A DNA stretch of 64,000 nt from Actinoplanes lutulentus (GTDB lineage Bacteria; Actinomycetota; Actinomycetes; Mycobacteriales; Micromonosporaceae), in assembly GCF_003259845.1 (NCBI RefSeq), contig NZ_QLMJ01000025.1, positions 62,001 through 126,000 of the forward strand, in the 5' to 3' direction. Below, one piece after another: positions 1 to 8,695 of the stretch (its first letter is position 1; the number at the start of each line of letters is the position of its first letter). The notes beneath the pieces are model-generated. The model was not told the DNA's origin. It ran no database searches and worked only from the letters and a program-made list of their open reading frames with translations. A program made the translations under genes and the position numbers.

Positions 1-14
1 CCCTCGTATATCTA

Positions 15-31
15 CGGGCTCGGTGAGCCCG
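15..31 (-). terminator. Possible terminator after the HU gene
   Basis: A 7-bp perfect stem (CGGGCTC / GAGCCCG) with a 3-base loop lies just past the HU stop codon on the same strand. No T-run follows it, so this is a weak candidate. Confidence 0.35.
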
Positions 32-39
32 CTATCGGC

Positions 40-888
40 TCAGCGAGCCTTTCGCGACGACGCCGTGCGTGCCGTGGCGGTGGTGCGGGCCCGAGCCGGC
101 GCGGCCGCCGGACTGGCCGTCTTGCGGGACGTCGTCTTCTTGGCGGCGGCGGCCGTGGTCTTGACCGCGGCCGTCTTGGCCGGAGCGGCCTTGGCCACTG
201 TCGACTTGGCCGCCGTGGACTTGGCCGCGGTCGACTTGGCCGCCGTTGACTTGGTGGCAGTCGCCTTGGCCGCGGCCGGCTTGGCAGCGGTCGCCTTAGT
301 GGCCTTAGAAGCGGTCGCCTTTGAAGCGGTCGCCTTTGAAGCGGTCGCCTTAGTGGCGGTCGCCTTGGCTGCCGTCGACTTAGCCGCCGTCGACTTAGCC
401 GCCGTCGCCTTGGTAGCCGTCGCCTTGGTAGCGGTCGCCTTGGCAGCCGTCTTCTTGGCGGTGGCCGGCGCGGCCTTGGAAACAGCCTTGGTAGCGGTCG
501 CCTTGGTAGCGGTCGCCTTGGCAGCCGTCTTCTTGGCAGCTGCCGGAGCCGCCTTGGAAACAGCGGTCTTCTTAGCCGCCGTGGTCTTCGTAGCGGTGGC
601 GGCCTTTGCCGGTTTGCCGCTCGCAACGAGATCCCGGAACGTGCTTCCCGGTTTGAATGCTGCGACCGACGTCTTCTTGACCTTTACCGCCTCACCGGTT
701 CGCGGATTCCGTGCGGTACGCGCATTGCGCACTCGCTTCTCGAAAGAGCCGAAGCCGGTGAGGGCCACCTTGTCGCCCTTGGCGACGGCGTTCTGCACCT
801 CGCTGATGAACGCGTCCAGTGCCTGGGTCGCGATCTTTTTGTCACCCAGTCGGACAGCGAGCGCCTCGATGAGCTCGGCCTTGTTCAC
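40..888 (-). CDS. hupB: HU-family nucleoid protein with long Lys/Ala-rich tail
   Basis: Histone-like DNA-binding protein that bends and compacts DNA in the nucleoid. The protein is 282 aa. Residues 1-90 are a full HU domain, with the signature GFGSFEKRVRNARTARNPRT near residues 45-64. Residues 95-282 are a low-complexity tail of Lys/Ala/Thr repeats (KATATKA, AAKSTAAKS), like the basic tail of mycobacterial HupB and Streptomyces HupS but roughly twice as long as in those proteins (family knowledge). The GTG start at 888 is preceded by GGGAGG at good spacing. A longer frame reaching 999 has no HU homology before residue 37. The tail is made of 15-18-bp DNA repeats, so its length probably varies between strains (inference). 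It is transcribed alone, downstream of the leuD terminator. Confidence 0.93.
   Translation of the reverse strand: MNKAELIEALAVRLGDKKIATQALDAFISEVQNAVAKGDKVALTGFGSFEKRVRNARTARNPRTGEAVKVKKTSVAAFKPGSTFRDLVASGKPAKAATATKTTAAKKTAVSKAAPAAAKKTAAKATATKATATKAVSKAAPATAKKTAAKATATKATATKATAAKSTAAKSTAAKATATKATASKATASKATASKATKATAAKPAAAKATATKSTAAKSTAAKSTAAKSTVAKAAPAKTAAVKTTAAAAKKTTSRKTASPAAAPARARTTATARTASSRKAR
160..560 (-). repeat. Imperfect short tandem repeats encoding the HU tail
   Basis: Short repeated units such as GTAGCGGTCGCCTTGGC (plus strand) recur with small variations and encode Lys-Ala-Thr pentads. Several exact copies of 15 bases or more lie next to each other around 300-360 and 410-520. Such arrays can change copy number by replication slippage. 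Confidence 0.75.
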
Positions 889-978
889 GGTTTTCCTCCC
901 GGACGTGAGAACTGGCCCGTCACGGGCCATTCTGCGCGCACGGTATGCCCTGTGACCTGGAGACACAAACATTCGCGC

Positions 979-1037
979 AAAAAAACCGTTGTGTCCCAAC
1001 GAATTCGCCCCTGCCGGTGACCCGGCAGGGGCGAATT
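979..1037 (-). terminator. Tandem terminator after leuD
   Basis: Downstream of leuD there is first a 16-bp perfect stem (1002-1017 with 1022-1037, loop TGAC). It is followed by a small hairpin (CGTTG/CAACG, 987-1001) that runs into seven T residues on the minus strand (A-run 979-985). The small hairpin plus T-run is a canonical intrinsic terminator. The large stem may reinforce it. Confidence 0.8.
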
Positions 1038-1061
1038 GCAGAGTTCGACTACTCAGATCGA

Positions 1062-1652
1062 CTAAAGGACGACGACCGGCTTGAAAGCCGGACGGCCCTT
1101 CTCGTACGCGGTAATCGTCTCTTCGTGGCGCAACGTCAGTCCGATGTCGTCGAGGCCTTCCATGAGGCGCCAGCGACTGAAATCGTCGATCGGGAACCCG
1201 TAAGCGGCGTCGTCGACTCGTACCGTGCGGGCTTCCAGGTCGACCGTGATCTGCTTCTGCGGCTCGCTCTCGGCGAGATCCCAGAGGCTTTCGATGATCT
1301 TTTGGTCGAGCTGGATCGGGAGCAGTCCCTCCTTGAGGGAGTTACCCCGGAAGATGTCGCCGAACCGGGAGGCGATGACCGCCTTGAAGCCCCAGTCGCG
1401 CAGCGCCCAGACGGCGTGCTGCCGGGACGAGCCGGTGCCGAAGTTCGGGCCGGCCACCAGGATCGTGGCGCCGGCGTAGGCCGGCTTGTTCAGCACGAAG
1501 TCCGGGTCCTCACGCCAGGCGTTGAAGAGGCCGTCCTCGAAACCGGTCCGGGTGACCCGCTTCAGATAGACCGCCGGGATGATCTGGTCGGTGTCCACAT
1601 CAGAGCGGCGCAGGGGCATGACCGTGCCGCTGTGGGTGACGAACTTGTCCAT
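1062..1652 (-). CDS. leuD: 3-isopropylmalate dehydratase small subunit LeuD
   Basis: Small subunit of isopropylmalate isomerase, which converts 2-isopropylmalate to 3-isopropylmalate in leucine synthesis. The 196-aa length is typical. The N-terminus has the family pattern RRSDVDTDQIIPAVYLK, and the swivel-domain loop GSSRQHAVWAL is near residues 75-85. It lies 16 bp after leuC on the same strand, so the two are one operon. A strong tandem terminator follows. Confidence 0.96.
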   Translation of the reverse strand: MDKFVTHSGTVMPLRRSDVDTDQIIPAVYLKRVTRTGFEDGLFNAWREDPDFVLNKPAYAGATILVAGPNFGTGSSRQHAVWALRDWGFKAVIASRFGDIFRGNSLKEGLLPIQLDQKIIESLWDLAESEPQKQITVDLEARTVRVDDAAYGFPIDDFSRWRLMEGLDDIGLTLRHEETITAYEKGRPAFKPVVVL

Positions 1653-1668
1653 GTCTCAGTCCCCTTCT

Positions 1669-3123
1669 CTACAGGTCCGCGGGAGCGGCCAGCTTGCCGA
1701 CCACGGCGGTGGCGGCGGCGACCTGCGGCGAGACGAGGTGGGTACGCCCGCCCTTGCCCTGCCGGCCCTCGAAGTTGCGGTTGGAGGTGGAGGCGGCACG
1801 CTGGCCGGGGCTGAGCGTGTCCGGGTTCATGCCCAGACACATCGAGCAGCCGGCGAAACGCCACTCGGCGCCCGCGTCCTTGAAGACCTGGTCAAGACCC
1901 TCGGCCTCGGCCTGTTCCCGCACCAGGTACGACCCCGGCACGATCATCATGCGGACGCCGTCGGCCACCTTGTGACCGCGGATCACGTCGGCGGCGGCGC
2001 GCAGGTCCTCGAGCCGGCCGTTGGTGCACGAGCCGACGAAGACCACGTCGACCGGGACATCCTTGAACGGGGTGCCCGGCGTGAGGTCCATGTACGCCAG
2101 CGCGCGCTCGGCGGCGCCACGCTCGACCTCGTCCAGGAAGTCCTCGGGGGCCGGCACGACGCTGTTGAGCGCGGCGCCCTGGCCCGGGTTGGTGCCCCAG
2201 GTGATGAACGGGCTGATCGTCGAGGCGTCCAGGATGATCTCGGTGTCGTACTCGGCGTCCTCGTCGGTGGCGAGGGTGTTCCAGTACGCCACGGCGGCGT
2301 CCCACTCAGCGCCCTGCGGCGCGTGCTCGCGGCCCTTCAGGTACGCGTACGTGGTCTCGTCCGGCGCGATCATGCCGGCCTTGGCGCCCCACTCGATCGA
2401 CATGTTGCAGATGGTCATCCGGCCCTCCATGGAGAGGGATCGGATGGCCTCGCCGCGGTACTCCACGATGTGGCCGTTGCCACCGCCGGTGCCGGTCTGC
2501 GTGATGAGGGCGAGGATCAGGTCCTTCGCACTCGTGCCCGGTGCCAGCTCGCCGACGACCGTCACGGCCATCGTCTTCGGCTTCGCCTGCGGCAGCGTCT
2601 GGGTGGCGAGCACGTGCTCGACCTCACTGGTGCCGATGCCGAAGGCGAGCGCGCCGAACGCGCCGTGGGTGGCGGTGTGCGAGTCACCGCAGACGATCGT
2701 CATGCCCGGCTGGGTGAGACCGAGCTGCGGGCCGATCACGTGCACGATGCCCTGGTTCACGTCGCCCAGCGGGCGGATCTGCACGCCGAACTCGGCGCAG
2801 TTCTTCCGCAGCGTCTCGATCTGCGTCCGCGAGACGGTGTCGGTGATCGTCAGAAGATCGCCGCGGCGGGTGTTGAAGGACGGATCCGCGTACCCGGTCG
2901 GGGTGTTGTGGTCCTCCGTCGCGAGCGTGAGGTCCGTCCGTCGGACCGGGCGACCGGCCATCCGGAGACCGTCGAACGCCTGCGGGCTGGTGACCTCGTG
3001 CAGCAGGTGCAGGTCGATGAAGAGCAGGTCCGGCTCGCCCTCGGCCGTGCGCACCACGTGGTCATCCCAGACCTTCTCGGCCAGGGTCCTGGGTTTCCCG
3101 CTCTGGGGAGTGACTCCCACCAT
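1669..3123 (-). CDS. leuC: 3-isopropylmalate dehydratase large subunit LeuC
   Basis: Catalytic subunit of isopropylmalate isomerase, an aconitase-family [4Fe-4S] enzyme that pairs with LeuD. The protein is 484 aa, the normal length. Cluster-ligand cysteines are visible in VGSCTNGR (about residue 345) and in CSMCLGMN (about residues 405-410). The N-terminal GDSHTATHGAFGALAFGIG is also diagnostic. The ATG start at 3123 has AGGA about 9 bases upstream. It is divergent from the IclR-type regulator NdgR across about 50 bp, an arrangement conserved in actinobacteria, where NdgR/AreB controls leuCD. Confidence 0.97.
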   Translation of the reverse strand: MVGVTPQSGKPRTLAEKVWDDHVVRTAEGEPDLLFIDLHLLHEVTSPQAFDGLRMAGRPVRRTDLTLATEDHNTPTGYADPSFNTRRGDLLTITDTVSRTQIETLRKNCAEFGVQIRPLGDVNQGIVHVIGPQLGLTQPGMTIVCGDSHTATHGAFGALAFGIGTSEVEHVLATQTLPQAKPKTMAVTVVGELAPGTSAKDLILALITQTGTGGGNGHIVEYRGEAIRSLSMEGRMTICNMSIEWGAKAGMIAPDETTYAYLKGREHAPQGAEWDAAVAYWNTLATDEDAEYDTEIILDASTISPFITWGTNPGQGAALNSVVPAPEDFLDEVERGAAERALAYMDLTPGTPFKDVPVDVVFVGSCTNGRLEDLRAAADVIRGHKVADGVRMMIVPGSYLVREQAEAEGLDQVFKDAGAEWRFAGCSMCLGMNPDTLSPGQRAASTSNRNFEGRQGKGGRTHLVSPQVAAATAVVGKLAAPADL

Positions 3124-3172
3124 CTGGACATCCTAAATTCTGGAATGTATGTTTCGGCTTGTGGGACACAGT
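3124..3172. promoter_or_regulatory. leuC / ndgR divergent control region
   Basis: This 49-bp gap separates divergent leuC and ndgR. On the plus strand TAAATT (3134-3139) is a possible -10 box for ndgR, with GTGACT 18 bp upstream inside the leuC start. An imperfect dyad of 21 bases (ACAT...ATGT outer arms) spans about 3127-3147. An IclR-type operator is expected here from the genetics of NdgR/AreB. The exact site is inferred. Confidence 0.4.
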
Positions 3173-3859
3173 ATGAGCGGTGTCGGCGTTCTCGACAAGG
3201 CGGTCGTCATTCTTGCGGCCTGTGTCGACGGCGCCAGCCTGGCCGAGTTAGTCGAGCGTACGAAGCTGCCGCGGGCAACCGCACATCGCCTGGCACAGGC
3301 CTTGGAGATCCATCGGATGCTGGTCCGGGACACCCAGGGAAGGTGGCGTCCAGGCCCCCGTCTGGGCGAGCTGGCGAACGCCGCTCCGGACGTGTTGCTG
3401 ACCGCCGCGGAACCCCTGCTGTCCGCATTGCGGGACGCCACCGGGGAAAGCGCGCAGCTTTACTTGCGCCGCGCCGACGAACGCATCTGCGTCGCCGCCG
3501 CCGAGCGCGCGAGTGGTCTTCGTGACACCGTCCCGGTCGGTTCGGTGCTGCCGATGGTCGCCGGTTCGGCCGCGCAGATCCTGCTCGCCTGGGAGCCGCC
3601 CGAGGCGGTCATGCCGCTGCTGCCGCGATGCAAGTTCACCGGACGCACCCTCGCCGAGGTCCGCCGCCGCGGCTGGGCGCAGAGCGTCGCCGAGCGCGAG
3701 CCCGGTGTGGCAAGCGTCTCCGCGCCGATCCGCGACCGCACCGGGCGGGTGATCGCGTCAATTTCAATAAGCGGTCCGATCGAACGCCTCGGCCGCCGCC
3801 CCGGCGAGCGCCACGCCATGGCCGTGGTCCGCGCCGGCCAGCGCCTCTCCGGCCTGTAA
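3173..3859 (+). CDS. ndgR: IclR-family regulator NdgR/AreB
   Basis: Transcription regulator of amino-acid metabolism, known in Streptomyces and Corynebacterium (LtbR) to control leuCD and leuB. The protein is 228 aa from the ATG at 3173 (SGVGVLDKA start, as in the family). The upstream ATG at 3149 would add eight residues without a good ribosome-binding site. The winged helix is near residues 15-65 (LAELVERTKLPRATAHRLAQ), and the C-terminal IclR ligand domain covers about 75-225. It is divergent from leuCD, which fits its likely target. Confidence 0.9.
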   Translation: MSGVGVLDKAVVILAACVDGASLAELVERTKLPRATAHRLAQALEIHRMLVRDTQGRWRPGPRLGELANAAPDVLLTAAEPLLSALRDATGESAQLYLRRADERICVAAAERASGLRDTVPVGSVLPMVAGSAAQILLAWEPPEAVMPLLPRCKFTGRTLAEVRRRGWAQSVAEREPGVASVSAPIRDRTGRVIASISISGPIERLGRRPGERHAMAVVRAGQRLSGL

Positions 3860-3926
3860 TCCCTTCTCCGCAATATTCGCCCCATCGATCTGTAACGCAT
3901 CGATCACCGCCCGATAGGCTGCCGCC

Positions 3927-6662
3927 GTGCGGCTCTTCGGGCGGGATGATCGGCTCTTCGGACGCGAATCCGAGTGCGCCACCCTCGATTCTCTGATCGC
4001 GGGGGCGCGATCGCGGCACAGCGCGGCCTTGGTGCTGCGCGGCGAGCCCGGCGTCGGCAAGACCGCACTCCTTCGGTACGCGGAAAGCCAGGTGCCCGAG
4101 GCCCTCACCATCCGCGGCGTCGAGTCCGAGTCCGGTTTCCCGTACGCCGGCCTGCATCGACTGCTCATCCCGCTGCTCCCGGAGCGTGACCGGCTCCCGC
4201 CCTCCCAGCGTGCCGCCCTCGAAGTGGCCTGCGGTCTCACCGAGGGCCCGTCGGCCGACCTGTTCCTGGTCAGCCTGGCGTCGCTGACCCTGCTCGCCAC
4301 CGCACCCCGGCTCTGCGTCGTCGACGACGTGCAGTGGCTCGACAACGAGTCGGCGCGGGCACTCGCCTTCGTCGCCCGCCGCCTGCACGCCGAGGGTGTG
4401 GTGCTCCTCTTCGGGTTGCGCGGCGATGACCCGGGCCTGTTCGCCGGGATCCCCGACCTGATCGTGAGCGGTCTCACCCGGGACGCCTCGATCGCGCTGC
4501 TCTCCGACGTGGTCACCGACGACATCGACCTGAGCCTGGCCGAGCACATCGCCGAGACCACCGGCGGCAACCCGCTCGCGCTCACCGATCTGGGCCGTGA
4601 ACTCACCGCCGACCAGTGGCGCGGCGCGTCGCCGCTGCCCGAACCCGTGCCGATCGGCAGCCGGCTGGAGAGCCACTACTCCGCCCGGGTACGCGGTTAC
4701 CCGCCACCCACCCGGACCTGGCTGCTGCTCGCGGCCGCCGGCGCCGGGAGCCGTGGCGAACATCTGCTCGCCGCCGCCCGTCTGCTCGGCACCCGGCCCG
4801 AGGACGCCGGCCCGGCCGAGGGCGACCGTCTGGTGACCGGTTCTCCCCCGGTCGACTTCCGGCACCCGCTGGTCCGGTCCGCGGTCTACGGCGACGCGCC
4901 GCCGGCCCAGCGCCGGGCCGTGCACGCGGCCCTGGCCGCGGCGACCATCGACCCGGCCGAGGCCGACCGCCGAGCCTGGCATCTGGCGTCCGCGGCCGCC
5001 GCGCCGGACGAGCAGGTCGCCGCCGAGTTGGAACGCCGGGCCGGCCGGGCCGGCGCCCGTGGCGGGTACGCGGCCCGGGTCACCTTCCTGAACCGGGCCG
5101 CCGAGCTCACCCCGGACCCGGCGATCCGGGCCGGGCGGCAGGTCGACGCCGCTGCCGCCGCGATGACGGCCGGGGCGCCGGCCCGTGCGCTGTCGCTGCT
5201 GGACGTCGTGGAGGAGGCGCAACTGGCCGGGCCGGTGCTCGGTTCGGCGCTGCTCACCCGGGCCCTCGCCACGGTCAACACCGGGGCGCCGACCGGCCTG
5301 CGGGACGCGGCGGGCCTCTGTCTGGAGGCGGCCGCCGCGTTCGGGGCCGACCACGTCCAGGCCCGGCGAGCCACCGTCCAGGCGGTGGACCACGCGATCG
5401 GCGCCGAGCGCCTGGGCAGTGTCGAGGAGACCAGGGTCGCCGCCGAGGCCGCGCGGCTGGCCGGCACCGATCCGGACGGCCTGGACGGGCTGCTGCTCGC
5501 CGGGTACTCCGCTTTCATCCTGGGCGGTTACCGGACCGGCGCGCCCGCGATGCGCCGTGCGGTCGCCGCGGTTCTCGACCCGGCGGTGCCCGACGAGACC
5601 CTGCTGCGGCGGTTCGTCGTCGCGGTCAACTTCAGCAACCTGCTCTGGGACGACGCGTCCCGGCTGGTCCTGCTGGACCGGGCCGAGTCGGCGGCGCGGC
5701 GTACCGGCGCCCTGTACGCGCTCGACCTGGTCCACTTCGTCAGCGCGATGACCGACGCCGCCCTCGGCCGGCTCGACCAGGCCGACCGGCACGACGCCAC
5801 CGGCCAGCGGATCCGCCGGTCGATCGGCCAGACCGCCGACCAGGAACAGGTCTGGCGGCATCCCGAGCTGGTGGCCTGGCGGGCGCCGGACGGATTCCGG
5901 GACAGCGCGGCGCAGGCCCTCCAGGTCTTCGAGATGCTGCACCTCGGCGCCATGCACTCGGTCACCGTGCTCGCCACGGCCATCCTGGAGATCGCCAGCC
6001 GCGATTACCCGGCGGCCCATGACCTGCTGCTGCGGATCGTCGACCTGGGCCACCCACGCCGGTACGCGTACGCGCTGCCGGACCTCGTGGAAGCCGCGCT
6101 GCGCGCCGGTGACCGGCCGGCCGCGGCCCGGGCGCTGGACGACCTGGCCGTGGCCGCCCGCAGCAGCGCGACACCCCTGGCGCTCGGCGTTCTGGCCCGG
6201 TCCGACGCGCTGCTGGCCGCTCCGGAGCGGGCCGAGCCGTTCTACCGGGAGGCGATCGACCTGCTCGGCGCGACCGCGTCCTTCGGCGACCTGGCCCGGG
6301 CCCGCTTGCTGTACGGCGAATGGCTGCGCCGCCGCCGCCGTCGCCGGGACGCGCGGGATCAGCTGACCACGGCGCTGGAGATGTTCGAGGCGATCCAGGC
6401 CGGCGCTTTCGTGGAGCGGGCACGATCGGAACTCGCCGCCCTCGGCGAGAGCGTGCGGTCCCCCGTACCCTCGCAGGGCGAAACGGCCTTGACCCCGCAG
6501 GAGGCCGCCGTCGCGCGCCTGGCGCGCGCCGGGGCTACCAATGGCGAGATCGCGGCGCATCTGTTCCTCAGTGCCAGCACCGTCGATTACCACCTGCGCA
6601 AAGTGTTCCGGAAGCTCGGTGTCGCCTCCCGGCGGCAGCTGCGCGAGGTGTTCCAGGACTGA
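3927..6662 (+). CDS. LuxR-family large ATP-binding regulator (LAL type)
   Basis: Large transcription regulator of the MalT/LAL class, 911 aa, GTG start. An N-terminal AAA/NACHT-like ATPase has Walker A (GEPGVGKTALL, about residues 38-48) and Walker B (LCVVDDVQWLD, about 130-140). The middle is a helical repeat region. The C-terminus (about 845-910) is a LuxR-type HTH with LTPQEAAVARLARAGATNGE and the recognition helix STVDYHLRKVFRKLGV. The target is unknown. The hydrolase and metallo-beta-lactamase genes follow on the same strand after about 90 bp and are the nearest candidates. No ligand can be inferred. Confidence 0.85.
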   Translation: MRLFGRDDRLFGRESECATLDSLIAGARSRHSAALVLRGEPGVGKTALLRYAESQVPEALTIRGVESESGFPYAGLHRLLIPLLPERDRLPPSQRAALEVACGLTEGPSADLFLVSLASLTLLATAPRLCVVDDVQWLDNESARALAFVARRLHAEGVVLLFGLRGDDPGLFAGIPDLIVSGLTRDASIALLSDVVTDDIDLSLAEHIAETTGGNPLALTDLGRELTADQWRGASPLPEPVPIGSRLESHYSARVRGYPPPTRTWLLLAAAGAGSRGEHLLAAARLLGTRPEDAGPAEGDRLVTGSPPVDFRHPLVRSAVYGDAPPAQRRAVHAALAAATIDPAEADRRAWHLASAAAAPDEQVAAELERRAGRAGARGGYAARVTFLNRAAELTPDPAIRAGRQVDAAAAAMTAGAPARALSLLDVVEEAQLAGPVLGSALLTRALATVNTGAPTGLRDAAGLCLEAAAAFGADHVQARRATVQAVDHAIGAERLGSVEETRVAAEAARLAGTDPDGLDGLLLAGYSAFILGGYRTGAPAMRRAVAAVLDPAVPDETLLRRFVVAVNFSNLLWDDASRLVLLDRAESAARRTGALYALDLVHFVSAMTDAALGRLDQADRHDATGQRIRRSIGQTADQEQVWRHPELVAWRAPDGFRDSAAQALQVFEMLHLGAMHSVTVLATAILEIASRDYPAAHDLLLRIVDLGHPRRYAYALPDLVEAALRAGDRPAAARALDDLAVAARSSATPLALGVLARSDALLAAPERAEPFYREAIDLLGATASFGDLARARLLYGEWLRRRRRRRDARDQLTTALEMFEAIQAGAFVERARSELAALGESVRSPVPSQGETALTPQEAAVARLARAGATNGEIAAHLFLSASTVDYHLRKVFRKLGVASRRQLREVFQD

Positions 6663-6751
6663 CGCGCACGCGCGACTACGCATCGCACGTGATTCGCGAG
6701 CGGTATCGCTCCCATGAGGATCGAACGAGGTTCTATGAGGGGGTATTGATC

Positions 6752-7549
6752 GTGAAACCGATCGTTCTTGTCCACGGCTTCTGGGTGACACCGCGCAGCT
6801 GGGAGAACTGGATCGCGCACTACGAGGCCAAGGGTCACCAGGTCATCGCACCGGCGTACCCCGGCTTCGAGGTCGAGGTGGAGTCGCTCAACGCCGACCC
6901 GGCGCCGATCCTGGCGGTCACCGTGCCGCAGATCATCGCCCACCTGGAAGAGGCCATCAAGGCCCTGCCCGAGCCGCCGATCATCATCGGTCACTCAGCC
7001 GGCGGCGCGTTCACCCAGATCCTGCTCGACCACGGGTTCGGCGCGGCCGGCGTCGCGATGAACTCGGCGCCGACCGAGGGTGTCCGGGTAGTGCCGCTCT
7101 CCCAGGTGAAGTCCACGTTCCCGGTCCTGAAGAGCCCGGCGAACCGGCACAAGACGGTGCCGCTCTCGTTCGAGGAGTGGACGTACGCGTTCACCAACAC
7201 CTTCACCGAGGAGGAGTCCCGCTACCTGTACGAGCGGTACGCCATCCCGGCCAACGGCGGCATCCTCTGGGGCAGCGTGCTCGCCAATTTCCAGCCCGGC
7301 CACCAGGACACCTGGGTCGACTATCACAACGACGACCGGGCGCCGCTGCTGTTCGTCTCCGGCTCCGAGGACCACATCATGCCGCCGGCGATCCAGGAGT
7401 CGAACGCCAAGCACTACAAGTCGAACACCATCACCGAGCGCAAACAGTACGAGGGTTACGCGCACCTGCTGCCCGCACAGAAGGGCTGGGAGCAGATCGC
7501 CGACGAAGTGCTGGAGTGGGCGCTGCGGCACGCCCTCCCGTCGCGGTGA
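6752..7549 (+). CDS. Alpha/beta hydrolase
   Basis: Alpha/beta-fold hydrolase, 265 aa. The start chosen is GTG 6752, eight bases after GAGGGGG. The N-terminal strand and oxyanion motif are PIVLVHGFWVTP. The nucleophile elbow is GHSAGG (Ser near residue 83). The acid is probably the Asp of GSEDHIMP (about residue 214), and the catalytic His is in GYAHLLP (about 240). It resembles short hydrolases annotated as esterase or haloperoxidase-like; the substrate is unknown. Its stop overlaps the next gene's start by four bases (GTGA), so they are co-translated. Confidence 0.8.
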   Translation: MKPIVLVHGFWVTPRSWENWIAHYEAKGHQVIAPAYPGFEVEVESLNADPAPILAVTVPQIIAHLEEAIKALPEPPIIIGHSAGGAFTQILLDHGFGAAGVAMNSAPTEGVRVVPLSQVKSTFPVLKSPANRHKTVPLSFEEWTYAFTNTFTEEESRYLYERYAIPANGGILWGSVLANFQPGHQDTWVDYHNDDRAPLLFVSGSEDHIMPPAIQESNAKHYKSNTITERKQYEGYAHLLPAQKGWEQIADEVLEWALRHALPSR

Positions 7550-8298
7550 ACCTGCGGATCACCCACATCGGCGGCCCGACCGCACTGATCGAAATCGACG
7601 GTGTGCGCCTGCTCACCGACCCGACCTTCGACGACCCGGGCCGCCGGTACGCCTTCGGCCTGGGCACGTCCTCGGTCAAGGTGGCCGGCCCGGCACTGCG
7701 CCCCGGCGAACTGGGCCGGATCGACGGGGTGCTGCTCTCCCACGACCACCACGCCGACAACCTGGACGACGCCGGCCGGGCGCTGCTGCCGTCCGTGCCG
7801 GTGGTGGTCACCACGGTGAGCGGAGCCGGCCGTCTCGGTTCCTCGTGCAAGGCCGTCGGCCTCGCGCCCTGGGAGAGTGCCTCGGTCGCCGGTTTGGAGA
7901 TCACCGCCACACCGGCCCGGCACGGCCCGCCGCTGAGCCGGGCGCTCGTCGGCGACGCCATCGGGTTCGCGATCCGCCCGCCCGGCTCGTCGTCGGTGAT
8001 CTGGATGACCGGCGACACCGTGCTCTTCAGCGGCGCGCGCGAGGTGGCCTCCCGCTTCACCGTCGACACGGTGCTCCTGCACCTGGGCAAGGTGCAGTTC
8101 GGCCTGACCGGCCCGATCAAATACACGATGAACGGCCGGGACGCTGCCCAGCTCATCGCCGAGCTGAAGCCCCGCCGGGTGGTGCCGGTGCACTACGAGG
8201 GGTGGTCGCACTTCCACGAGGGCCGGGCAGAGGCGGAGGCCGCTTTCCCGCCATCGACGCTGACCTGGCTGACCCCCGGGATCGCCGAGACCGTGTAA
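7546..8298 (+). CDS. Metallo-beta-lactamase-fold hydrolase, UlaG-like
   Basis: Metal-dependent hydrolase of the L-ascorbate-6-phosphate lactonase (UlaG) branch, 250 aa. The GTG start at 7546 overlaps the upstream stop by four bases. The metal-binding motif is SHDHHADNLDD (about residues 65-75), followed by PARHGPP (about 125), MTGDTVLF (about 155) and PVHYEGWSHF near the C-terminus. The N-terminal ITHIGGPTALIEIDGVRLLTDP is typical of the group. The substrate is not known. Coupling to the hydrolase suggests that both work on one compound (inference). Confidence 0.82.
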   Translation: MNLRITHIGGPTALIEIDGVRLLTDPTFDDPGRRYAFGLGTSSVKVAGPALRPGELGRIDGVLLSHDHHADNLDDAGRALLPSVPVVVTTVSGAGRLGSSCKAVGLAPWESASVAGLEITATPARHGPPLSRALVGDAIGFAIRPPGSSSVIWMTGDTVLFSGAREVASRFTVDTVLLHLGKVQFGLTGPIKYTMNGRDAAQLIAELKPRRVVPVHYEGWSHFHEGRAEAEAAFPPSTLTWLTPGIAETV

Positions 8299-8303
8299 AC
8301 GAA

Positions 8304-8331
8304 ACGGCCCGCATCAGCTGATGCGGGCCGT
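8304..8331. terminator. Bidirectional hairpin between UlaG-like gene and tRNA-Glu
   Basis: A perfect 28-bp palindrome (ACGGCCCGCATCAG and its complement) lies 5 bp after the plus-strand gene and 9 bp past the 3' end of the minus-strand tRNA-Glu. It probably terminates transcription from both sides. Confidence 0.7.
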
Positions 8332-8340
8332 TCTCGTTGG

Positions 8341-8413
8341 TAGTCCCGAAGGGATTCGAACCCTCGCTACCGCCTTGAGAGGGCGGCGTCCTAGGCCGCT
8401 AGACGACGGGACC
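8341..8413 (-). tRNA. tRNA-Glu (CTC), copy 1
   Basis: A 73-nt cloverleaf. The acceptor stem is GGTCCCG/CGGGACT with discriminator A, the anticodon stem is CCGCC/GGCGG, the loop is CTCTCAA with anticodon CTC (reads GAG), and the T-loop is TTCGAAT. The 3' CCA is not encoded. It is identical in all 73 bases to the copy at 8551-8623. Confidence 0.95.
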
Positions 8414-8505
8414 CCTGCCGCTCGGTGTTTTCACCCCGTGCGGCGGGCTGAACTCTATCAGGACCAGCGCCTTAGCCGAAATCGCCCCGGATCTGGCCTG
8501 GAACA

Positions 8506-8545
8506 TGAAACGGCCCGCATCACCGGAGTGACGCGGGCCGTTTCA
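8506..8545 (-). terminator. Terminator after tRNA-Glu copy 2
   Basis: A long stem (TGAAACGGCCCGC / GCGGGCCGTTTCA) encloses a smaller TCAC/GTGA stem. It lies 5 bases past the 3' end of the tRNA. The stem is close in sequence to the one after copy 1, as if tRNA and terminator were duplicated together. Confidence 0.65.
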
Positions 8546-8550
8546 GCCTG

Positions 8551-8623
8551 TAGTCCCGAAGGGATTCGAACCCTCGCTACCGCCTTGAGAGGGCGGCGTC
8601 CTAGGCCGCTAGACGACGGGACC
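8551..8623 (-). tRNA. tRNA-Glu (CTC), copy 2
   Basis: A 73-nt tRNA gene identical to 8341-8413, with anticodon CTC and no encoded CCA. The flanking sequences differ, so only the gene and a related terminator hairpin are duplicated. Confidence 0.95.
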
Positions 8624-8660
8624 AGGTACTGCCTTTGTTACCAACTGCGCTGTAGAACAT

Positions 8661-8695
8661 CCAGCGCCCACTCCCTCGCGGAAGTGATGCGCTGG
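8661..8695 (-). terminator. Hairpin at the 3' end of tRNA-Gln
   Basis: An inverted repeat (CCAGCGC...GCGCTGG with inner CACT/AGTG) overlaps the last four bases of the tRNA-Gln gene. It could be a processing or termination structure. No T-run follows it. Confidence 0.3.

Noticed and set aside
23..955. Hydrophobic Ala/Val repeat frame on the plus strand opposite the HU gene
   Set aside because: Mirror of the Lys/Ala repeats of HU; the HU domain and good start are on the minus strand.
3636..6791. 1051-codon open frame on the minus strand opposite the LuxR-type regulator
   Set aside because: Frame is Arg/Gly/Pro-rich without family motifs; it arises from GC-rich third positions of the true plus-strand gene, which has Walker and LuxR motifs.
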